Shown here one piece after another: positions 12,101 through 21,511 of a DNA stretch of 64,000 bases (positions are counted from its first letter, which is position 1; each line of letters opens with the position of its first letter). Where the stretch lies: the NCBI GenBank assembly GCA_003049485.1, contig PYST01000124.1:1-64000 (forward strand), in the 5' to 3' direction. Source of the stretch: Ophioceras dolichostomum. Lineage: Eukaryota > Ascomycota > Sordariomycetes > Magnaporthales > Ophioceraceae. The notes beneath the pieces are model-generated. The model searched no databases. It saw nothing but the letters and a program-made list of their open reading frames with translations, and was not told where the DNA came from. The position numbers were made by a program, and so were the translations under genes.

Positions 12101-13532
12101 TGGACTTGCGTCAGAAAGACGAGAGCCAGGAACCGCCGCCACCAATGCTGGCCCATAAAAGATGTCCTCCGTTGCTTCCGCCATGCCAAGAACCAAGTCG
12201 TCAAAGTGGTTGCGACGAGTAGGGAGAGCTCGTAGCAAGGTTGAGTAGGCCATCCCCTCCCTTCCCCACTCCCAAGCGCCGCAAAGCGCTGGGCTGCCCA
12301 GGCCTACCAATCCACAATAGATCTTCTCCCATCTCGCGCTTTGCCCGGCTTGACTGTGACCTCCCTCAAAGACCATCGAGATCACCACATCCCCTGAAAT
12401 TAACTTCCCCACAAGCGGGCTCCGGCGCGAAGATTCCGGTGCAAAGAAAAGCAAACGACTTAACGTGACGCGAACAAGGAGACAAAGGAAATAAGGAAAA
12501 GTAATGCCGCAAGGAAATAACGAAATCAAAGGCAGAGACGGGGGGGAAATAAGCATGCTATGTGATGTGTATGATGGGGGCGAATAATGTGTAGGGGGGA
12601 AATGACAGGGTCTTGGGGTAGCCTCGTGTGCGTCGACGTCGACGAGATCTCAATCTGGCAGTGGAAGCAGCCAGCGAGTCCCGATAGTCGATCTCCGATC
12701 CACTGTCACTGCTGTCTTCGAGCCGGAGCATTTCCCCATTGTACGTCTCAACACCAATCTCCGGGGAATTGGAGATGGGAGACGGGCGAAAATGGGGGCA
12801 AGTGCTGCCAGACAGCGCCGGAAGATCTATCCCAGCCAAGCATACAGTACCCCAGAAGTTCCAGAGTACCGAACATGCCGTTCAACTGAGTTCACGGAGA
12901 CAGCGGGGGCAATCCACCACAACCAAGACCTATGAGAGTCAAGAATGGGTTGATGATGCCAATTGCTGCCGTTCCGAGAACAGTCGAGCCAGGAGATATG
13001 AGATAGAGCAGAGCGTCGAATAACGAAATAGGGCGGGGTCCCACGGAGAGAGGTTGTGTGTGTTGTGTTCTGGGGTGGGACTTCTTGGGGTCGCCGTCTC
13101 TCGAACGCAAGCCTCTAGCCTCAACTTTACCGCCACCCGCCGGACTCTGGGCCAAGTATCTGTCCGGGAGATGGAGCTCCGTGGAGAAGCCGAGTGACGG
13201 TCTCAAGCAGAGACTGAAGCTGCGCAGCCATGGAGGGGGAGAGAGAAAAGACACAAACACGCCAGGGTCGCGGCCACGCGTCCCCCGGCACAATACTACT
13301 CCCAAATATCCGGCAAAAATCCACAGGTCGTCATCGAGGATTTTTCAAGGCTTCACTTGGTGGTCCGGTGACCCGATCGCAGACTGTTTACCGCAGGCTG
13401 ATTGTTAGTCAAAACGAGAGAGTTGTCAGCATTCGCCTCCGGTCAGCGTATGAAGGTCCGCACCAAAGTCGAAGGAAAATGATTCCCTTACAAGGAATTG
13501 TCTGGACCGGGGCTTGTTGGCTGTCATGAAAC
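9174..13532. other. 4.4-kb region without a recognised gene
   Basis: This lies between the 5' end of the 5-phosphatase and the 3' end of casein kinase 1, both on the minus strand. The part near 9174-10100 is probably leader and promoter of the phosphatase. The part next to 13532 is probably 3' UTR of CK1, including a possible alternative last exon near 13404. Open frames such as 11714-12556 (-) and 12892-13305 (-) show no domain, signal peptide or conserved motif that I recognise and I do not call them. Confidence 0.5.
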
Positions 13533-14769
13533 TCACATCCTCTCGCTGGTTCGGTTGTCCTCAGCTAGGTTCTTGCGCTGGCGGTTGGTCGACTGTCCGG
13601 CGGTGGCCTGGTTGGTCGGGTCCTGCTTGGCATTGGCGTCTCCCTGGGCAATGGCATTGGAGTTCTTCTGGTACTTGTAGACGGTCCAGTCGAAGACATA
13701 GTCATACTGGAAGCTCTCCCGGACGAACAGGTCCCGGAAGATCTTGCGGAGGTAGCTGTAATCGGGCTTGTCGTCAAAGCGCAGGGAGCGCGTGTAGTTG
13801 AGGTAGATGGCGAATTCGTTGGGGAATCCACGGCACAGAACCTCGGTGGGGGTGGTCATCTTCTTCTCCATGATGCGGTCATACTTCTGCTTCTTAGTGG
13901 CCGCCTTCAGTCCCTGCCACGGGAGGGAGCCGCGGCAGAAGTACAGCATAACGTAGCCGAGCGACTCCATGTCGTCACGGCGAGATTGCTCTGTGGGTGA
14001 CAGAGACAGATTGTTAGCAGACATGGAATGCATGAGTGGAGAAAAAACGAAATAAAACGAAATAAAACTTACCAACTCCCAGGTGAGTATTGATCGAGGC
14101 ATAGCGGGCAGTGCCGGTCAGGTTCTTGTTCTCGCGGTACGGGATGTGGAAGTGCGTCTTCGGGTCGCGGTACTTCTTGGCGAGACCGAAGTCGATCACG
14201 TTGACCTGGTTGCCACGCTTGCCAATGCCCATGAGGAAGTTATCCGGCTTAATATCCCGGTGGATGAAGGACTTCGCGTGGATGTACTCGATGCGCGAGA
14301 TCAGCTGATCGGCGAGCAGCAGCACCGTCTTCAGCGAGAACTTGCGGTTGCAGAAGTTGAACAGGTCCTCCAAGGAAGGGCCGAGAAGGTCGAGCACCAT
14401 GGCATTGTAGTCACACTCGGTGCCGAACCAGCGGACGAAGGGGATGCCGACGCCACCGGCCAGCGACTTGTAGACACGGGCTTCATACTCCAGCTGCGGG
14501 TGCTTGGCCTTCACGCTCTCGAGCTTGATCGCAATCTCCTCGCCAGAAATGATATTGGTGCCGAGGTAGATATCGCCGAATGAGCCGGAGCCGATCTTCC
14601 GGCCGATGCGGTACTTGTTACCGACGCGAAGGTCCTGGATTGGGAGGGAATATGGCGTGTTAGCAATCAGCACAAGCGGTTCGAATTGTCGGGACTGGCT
14701 CGACGAGGACCGAGAATTAACAAGTTCATCAAGTTCATCGGATGGCCAAGTGCTTACCATGGTCGTCAT
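13533..14769 (-). CDS. ck1a: Casein kinase 1 (CK1 delta/epsilon type; Hhp1/CK1a family)
   Basis: Three coding exons, 14758-14769, 14073-14634 and 13533-13990, give 343 residues. The first exon holds only MTTM. Introns are 14635-14757 (donor GTAAGC) and 13991-14072 (donor GTAAGT). Motifs are IGSGSFGDIY at 18-27, Lys41 in AIKLE, HRDIKPDN with Asp131, DFGLAKKYRD and the CK1-specific SLGYVMLYF. CK1 of this type acts in circadian timing, vesicle traffic and DNA repair; in Neurospora it phosphorylates the clock protein FRQ (family knowledge). The kinase domain is extremely conserved; the tail (about 300-343) is short and polar and ends in SERM. The stop TGA is embedded in GTGAGT, a consensus donor, so the transcript may be spliced across the stop. 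Start and frame are secure because the first 300 residues match the family almost residue for residue. Confidence 0.96.
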
Positions 14770-14878
14770 CGTAGCTGGCTCACGCAGAGCAGAACGACAA
14801 TCGACAATTGGGAGGTGGTTCGATTGAGTCGGAGGTCGACGTTGCTAAGGAGCCGGAAGCTGCCCGAGGAGAAAGAGT

Positions 14879-15242
14879 CTGATGTTAGTAGATGATTACC
14901 GAGATGGCTCCCAGTAGAACCTAGAACCACCCAGTTGTTGCTTGCAGAGACAGGACAGAGATGGAGAGTAGATGTCGAATCTAAGTGATTGATGGCGGGC
15001 AAAGAATGATAATAATAGGTTGACGATGTCGAGGGGATTTGTGGCGGCCGATTAAAAGGGCTACTCGCCGACAAGACCGCTTGACAATAGGCAGTGACTG
15101 GGTGGGGAGAGCCTCGTCACCGAGGCAGCAACAGCTACTGTCGGAGCAATCGAGGAACCATCGGCACCGCTAGAGATGGCTGGGAAGGTGCAGACAAGTG
15201 AAGATAGAAACGAAGACCAAGAGTTCAAACAATCGTACTCAC
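14879..15242 (-). other. Probable 5' UTR intron of casein kinase 1
   Basis: On the minus strand the donor CAG|GTGAGT lies at 15243/15242. An ideal branch and acceptor (CTACTAACATCAG) ends at 14879, about 110 nt before the CK1 start codon. No coding frame crosses it, so this would be a leader intron of 364 nt. It rests on splice-site quality only. Confidence 0.45.
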
Positions 15243-17064
15243 CTGAGCCTTCAGTCAGGATTTGCTGCTGCTCCGGCTGGAAGCTGAAGACAGGCACGGA
15301 GTGAATAGGAAATAAGGCAGTTACCAATTCAAACCAGACCGCTCTTCTTGTCGACGAACTCGCTAAAGACCGACACAACGGGGAGGCGAAAAAGTTGAGA
15401 AAATTAAAGACGGGGAAAAAAAAAAGAGAGCAGATTACTTTCCCTGATCCTTACGCCCAGTCTGGATAACGGACGACAGGAGATGTGAAGGCGGGAAGGC
15501 CGATGCTGATGAGGGCGATGATGGATGAGGTGAGAAGAGAGAAAACCGTGGGGGATGGAAAAAGGGTGCGAGGAAGGAGAGGTTGTGTGAGGACAGCAGG
15601 TCAAGTTGGATTTACGCAGCGGGCAGCAGCGGGTCGCTGGCACGCACTGCCAGTGGAGTTGGGCTGGACCAAGAGCGGCTGGAGCGATGCGAGTTGGCAA
15701 AGTGTGGGTCAGGAGCCTGACCTCCTGCCTTCCCTTATTCACCCATTCCCCATCGTACCAAAGGCTCTGTTCGCCCTTTCGCCTGCCGCCAAGCCTTCCT
15801 CTCTCGGGTCCACACATGAACACGCCCCTCCCTCTTCCCTCTTCCGTCCCATGTCCCCGCCAAATTCATTCACTGCGGGAGCACAAAGCACAATCCTGCA
15901 GGCATTGACTGGTTCAGAGGTGACGAAAGGAAATCTAGGGAGGCATGGAGGTACCTTGCCGCGCTGACCGCCACCTGAACGGTACATTGCACAGTGCTCC
16001 CATGCCCTTTCGAGTACTGACTCCCTGTCGCTAAAAAGTGCCCTGGACCATGTACTGGTTGAGAGACGTCGACACCTATCGTTCCGAGGGAGAAAAAACC
16101 CCTCTCGAGACTGGGCGAACTACCAGGCAGACATCACGCAGATTTGGTTTTTGGTTGCCTCGCGGAGGAAGACAAGGCCAGGCAAGGCAAGGCAAGAAGA
16201 CAAAGGCGGCCGCTATGACCGCGGACCACTCCAGTCGAGGCATTCCGGTCGAACCCGGGGCCACTCCACAGCTGCCAGACCCGGAGGCCACCCACGGCTC
16301 GCCCAGGTCCGATCTTGCGTCGTGCCTGATGTGCATCTGGAGATGTCCCCGACGGTGTTTGTCCGGCAGAGGAGAGAAAGTTTCGTTCCCATCACGCCTC
16401 TCACCGCTGTTGCCTCTACTGTGATCCATCCCGAGTTGCCACTAACTGTCATCGACGACGCCTAAACACGCTTGGAACTGCCTGGGGGATTAGTGACCTG
16501 GATGGCAGTTCAGCTGGTCAGGCGGTGGCGGCAAACTGGTTTCCCGACGCCTTACGAATAACACCTGACTCAACACACCGCAAGCTTCATGGCAAACCCA
16601 CGAACGAAACCAAATCTTTTTTTTAGTCCCATCCACCGCGTGATGGGCTAGGCATGGCACTTTCAGAGATCAAGCAACTCGGTTCCTCAACAGACGAGTC
16701 TGTCCCGGCAGTTTGGTTCTCGCCAGAGTGATGGCCACTATAATTGGTGTTCTGGCATCTCCCACGCGCCTATCACGGCCTTGTTCCAGGGCACTCCCTC
16801 CAGCCGCCGTGGCTGCGAGGCCGGCGCTAATGGCCACCAGCATACTCAAGTGGGCGGTTGGAGGGCGTCAATGTCGGCGCCAGAAACTCAACTGCATGCA
16901 AGCATTTCACTCTCAAAAAGGGATATCCCCAAAGAAAGAAAGAAGAAGAAATAACCCACATGTAGAGTCATGCGATTGTGAAGTTTCCCGCCGTCAGTTT
17001 GCTGTTGTTGGGCAGCAATGCAAACCGAATTCCCTGAAAGCCGGCAAGGCCGACATCATTCCCC

Positions 17065-17106
17065 TGACTGACTGCGAGACTGCTTGACCGACTGACCGAC
17101 TGACTC
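17065..17106. repeat. Degenerate GACT/GACC tandem tract
   Basis: A run of TGACTGACTG and TGACCGACTGACCGACTGAC units. Similar tracts are at 26054-26082 and 31204-31220. Confidence 0.7.
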
Positions 17107-17787
17107 GGCCCTTGTTGAATCGGCTACGGGCAAGGGCATTCCTCCCCTGCACGTCCGGAATCAGGAGGAAAGCCAAGTGTCTTGGAGCAGGGAGAAGGGA
17201 GATCTTCAGATGGACGGCAAATTCATGACAAATTTGGCGACTACCCCACGTACTACGAATGGAGCTGGGATGTGTAGGTATTCTCGATAACAATCCAGAA
17301 GGCAAACCCGCATTCGCCGCCTCTTCCTTCTCCTCCGCCCCGCCGTCCATAGCCTAGGCTCCTCGCTCGACGACCCGAGATCTGACGACTCTGACTGTAA
17401 GTGGGAAGCCGAGGGATGGACATGGGGTGGATGGAGGATCACTGGCAGATGTCGTTGCTCGCCGCCGCCGCCCTGTCTGTCGGGAACGACGACGACTTCT
17501 ACGAACAAAGGAACGCCCTTCCATTGTTTGCCCACGACGAGGACGACGGATTCGAGAAGGGCGTGCCCTGTGGACAGCACCGCGCATACCATGACCAAAG
17601 TTAGCCCCTCCAACCAAAATTCCATGCATCCCGCCCGCCTGTTTGCCTTTCTCACACACGCACACACACCGGTTATTTATCCAGAAGCAGGGGGCAAGGG
17701 CGGCCGCCTGAAAATGGCAGAAAATAGCACAACAGGTTTCCCCTTTCCGGCTCGGCCGCAAAGCAGATCGCAGCAGTACGAAGTACA

Positions 17788-17797
17788 TAGGTACCTA
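17788..17797. repeat. Palindrome TAGGTACCTA
   Basis: Exact 10-bp copy in the large gene-free region. Confidence 0.8.
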
Positions 17798-20146
17798 GAT
17801 AGGTAGTTCGGCATAAATTGACAGTGTTCCATTGTGCTTCCCGCCGCCGGGTCCTCCTCTACCGGCATCTAGCTTCCTCCAAAAATCTCTCTCAATAATC
17901 CTCGCAGGAACACCTCATTTTGCTCCCTGTGAGTTTAATAGGGGCCAGTTTCGCCCACATACTCAAACCAGGAGCACGAGCAGACCTAACCCATCTCCCC
18001 CTTCACTTTCCCCAAAATCACATAATCTTAGCTCATTCCAAGCACGCCAACGAGCCTCAAAGGAGTCGAGTTGCCCCCTCTTTTTAACCCCCTAACCTCC
18101 ATCTTTACCCAGCATGGGATGGGTTTGTTGGTGACTAAGCCCCCTCGCTGCCAACACCCCGATATCAGCCCCAAGACAGGTTCGGAGAGGAATCTGTTTC
18201 TGAAGCCGAGGGCCGATTACGTGCCCCTCCCTCCTCGAACTCTCTTTCCCTTTCCGGCTTCCCCATATATGCTCAGGAACGGCGTCGGCGTTCGCTTTTG
18301 GTAACAGACAGAATGTCAAGAGAGACTAGATAGTTAGTTGGTCTAGAGTTGGGTTGGGGTCGGTGCTAGCTGGCCAAGTTTGCCAACCTAGGTAGCTGGC
18401 TCGCTGGCAGGCTGGGCAGCTGGATTGCTGGCTGCATTGCAAATCAGGATGTTCCCCGCACCTGGTACGGCACAGTGCGTGGATCAGCCGAGCAGTTCTT
18501 ATTCAGGTCCGTCTTGGGTTGTCACAAATTCCCAATATCTCACCGTGAGGGGTGGACAGTCTCGGGCAGTGAAGGCAGGCTCGGGTCATCGTCGTCCAGA
18601 TTTTCCCCGGTCGTCGTGTTCTCTCTGCTCTCTGTTGGTCTCTATCCAACCAGAGCGACGAAGAAAGCAGAAGCGAGCCCGACGTCGGGCCTCATTAAAC
18701 ACGACAGGTCCAGCTCTAATGAAGGGAGCATGCTGTGCATCGTTACTCTTATCTACCTAAAGCCATCCAGCCTTTTCCCCTCCTGTCTCGTGTCGAACAA
18801 AGAGAGGGGCAGGAATACAAGAAGAGGAGGGGGGTGTGCCCATGTCTGTATATCTCTCAGGTCTGGGTCCTTCTGGCCACGACCAGCCTTGCCGATCTCT
18901 TGCCGGGTTTCCCGTTGAAGAGGGAGAGGGTGAGATGAGAGTGTGACACGACCGACCGACTAGAAGCAGCAGCCAGCGCACAACAGCCAGCATGACATGT
19001 CGGACCACGTTATGAGTAGGTGTGAACAGGTGTGCGCAATGTGTGGCCCTCCCTTCCCCTCAGTCCAACTCAGTCCAACAGAAACAGGGCGCGGGTGCGC
19101 GGGGCATCGATACGAACGAACGCCACACACCGTCCGTCGCTCGTGAAGGTGGGGGAAGGGAGGACTCAGAAACTTATCCATCCATCGGAGCCATCCATCT
19201 CAGCCATCCATCTCAGTGATGTCACTCGACGATGACGTGACCGCTACATTTTGTCAAAAGAACAATTTTCTAGAGGTTGATGGCCCCGAAGCCACCACAG
19301 AATGAGCCGGTTTGACGGCGCTGGGTTGTTGTGTGGCAGCTGTCTACCTACCCAATGTCGTCTCATCCATTCCCACCAAAGCCTGAGCTTCTTGTTCCCT
19401 AGCAAGAATAATAGGGCCTCAAGAGAAGGCAGCGCCCGCAAGATGCTCGAGAATACGCGGACTAGGACCGCCTGACCAGATCAAAAGGCCTAAAAGAGGC
19501 CTAAAATGGAGGACCCCACGCTTGCAGCCTAGTACTGTAGTACGCCTCACTAGCCGGAAAACGTCCTTGCTTCCGTCCAACGCTTCCGCCCTTCCCGACA
19601 CGACCGCTTTTGCCAACCTTGCCCGCCTGCCCCGCCACCTTTCTTGCCTGAGGCCAGGCCAACCGACCGTCAAGGAAGTGGCCCATGGTAGCCCTCGGAG
19701 ATTTCTTGGGGAGGAGGGGGGGGGAAGGAACAATGAAGAGGCTGCTGCTGCCGCCCGCCCGCACTCCGATGGCCGAGGGCTATGGGGTTCAAATCTCTGC
19801 TGACGTAATGCTATCCGGTGCCCCTCATTCACTCATCCATTGTCCGGAGTCTTGTGATCAACATTTCCTAGCCTGAAACACTGCTTCAACAATGCCTTGA
19901 ACCGGCCGAAAAAAAGAAAAGCAAATTAAACCCCAGCTCTGTTGTCCGAGGTCCCCCTAGCGCGATGCATGACCAACTTATCAACCAACAGCTTCCGTAG
20001 GTACCTCCCAGGACGTGCGAGCCCTTCCAAAGGAGCTGTTATTTCTCTCGCGCCCTTTGCATTGCACTTGTCGTCCGGACTTTTGCCTTCGATCTGGATC
20101 AGCTCAACGATTCGAAATCAGCCGTAGCCAACTACGACCATATCCA

Positions 20147-20156
20147 TACCTAGGTA
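20147..20156. repeat. Palindrome TACCTAGGTA
   Basis: Exact 10-bp copy in the large gene-free region; a partial copy (TAGGTACCT) is at 19998. Confidence 0.8.
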
Positions 20157-21388
20157 CTTCTCTGGGTGTGCTTGTGGCACATCGTAAATCCCTACGGCTG
20201 TTCCACTCAAAAAGCTGCGTTCTACACGCGGCTCTGCAAGTTCTGGAGTCGTCGTGAGGGGGGAACACAACAAGCCAGGGTTGGGGATATCGATATTAGC
20301 CACAATTTCTTTTCTTTGCATTGATTTCCCCCCGATACCCGTCGCGAATAACAGTGGCGCGGTTTGGTTCATGTGTTGATCTACAGCGGAACTTACCCAT
20401 ATATAGACACTCTGATTCCAACATGGGGACGTACAGATCGACAAGGAGTTGTACTGATCAACTTGCAGCTTGTACCCTTCGCATTTCGGGCAATATCACG
20501 CCCCCTTTTTTGCGATATTCGAGTGCAAGCAGAGTATCATCTCCGTGTATGACATACGACGTGGTCATTCCAACCCAAATCCCGAGCCGTAGAATCCGGA
20601 TACTTGGGTGTAGCTCAAGGAAGCTGCCTGTGGAAGGTCTAGCTCGGTGAAGGACACCGCAGTTACGGTCCAATTACGAGTACAAGACAGTCAAAGACGG
20701 CTAGAGACAAGGGACTCACCGGACGAGCCATCAAACATGCATTCACGACACGACAGTAACAGGCATGGCACGGGAGAACAACCGAAGGGACCGATAGTAC
20801 AGCACACGTATTCGCAAGCAAGCTTCCCAAGCTCGCACATCCATTCAGCATTATATAGATAGTAAAGTACTAGTATAAACCAGCCCAGACAACCACCTCC
20901 AGGCCGAGTGAGCGTCCGTCCCAAAATCCATCCATCACACAGAAGGAAGGGAGCGAAAGTTCGGGGCGTCGTACAAGGAGAGAGAAGTGTACAAGAGGTT
21001 ATAGTTCCTTCGACGAGGACCTCCATCTCCCAGCTCATACATCCGCCACCAAATAAGAGAAAGTATATAAGAAACAGCCAGTATATAAACCGAGGAAACA
21101 AGAGGAATCCCAAGCCGCTTATATAGGAAATTAGACTGAAAGAAAGAAAGAAATGGGCGTGCTGGGGAGTAATAGGAGGAGGAGGAGTAGTAGTATATCG
21201 TATCGTCATTAGACGCTTTTTATGCACTTGGCTGCCGTTTCAGCCGTGCAATAGGGGGGAGGGTATATATACCTAGGCAAGGTAGGTAGGTACAAGAGAG
21301 CAGGTAGAAGAAGCAAGGGTATCAAGGGTATAGGTAGGTAACGGACAGCAGAGAGTTGTGTAGCACAGAGGTAGATAAGAGGGAGCAA

Positions 21389-21407
21389 GGGGGGGGGGGG
21401 GGGGGGG
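21389..21407. repeat. Homopolymer of 19 G running into the assembly gap
   Basis: An uninterrupted G run ends exactly where the Ns begin. It probably caused the assembly to stop. Confidence 0.9.
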
Positions 21408-21503
21408 NNNNNNNNNNNNNNNNNNNNNNNNNNNNNNNNNNNNNNNNNNNNNNNNNNNNNNNNNNNNNNNNNNNNNNNNNNNNNNNNNNNNNNNNNNNNN
21501 NNN
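21408..21503. other. Assembly gap (96 N)
   Basis: Unknown bases. The gap begins after a G run and ends 8 bases from the ferric reductase stop codon, so the 3' UTR of that gene is incomplete here. The real size may differ from 96. Confidence 0.95.
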
Positions 21504-21511
21504 GAGTGAGC

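Larger units (their letters stand above)
14770..21511. other. 6.7-kb gene-free region (CK1 leader on the left, assembly gap on the right)
   Basis: Nothing coding is recognised. The left end (to about 15400) is probably the CK1 5' leader with an intron (14879-15242). The remainder carries overlapping short frames on both strands, TGAC/GACT repeats near 17065, copies of the TACCTAGGTA-type palindrome (17788, 19998, 20147, 21270) and, next to the ferric reductase 3' end, a 19-base G run followed by Ns. A non-coding RNA or a very long promoter cannot be excluded from sequence alone. Confidence 0.5.

Noticed and set aside
19786..19800. GGTTCAAATCT resembling a tRNA B box
   Set aside because: No matching A box, acceptor stem or anticodon arm could be formed around it.
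20691..21227. Hydrophobic 178-residue minus-strand frame
   Set aside because: No conserved motif; sits in repeat-rich non-coding DNA beside the gap.
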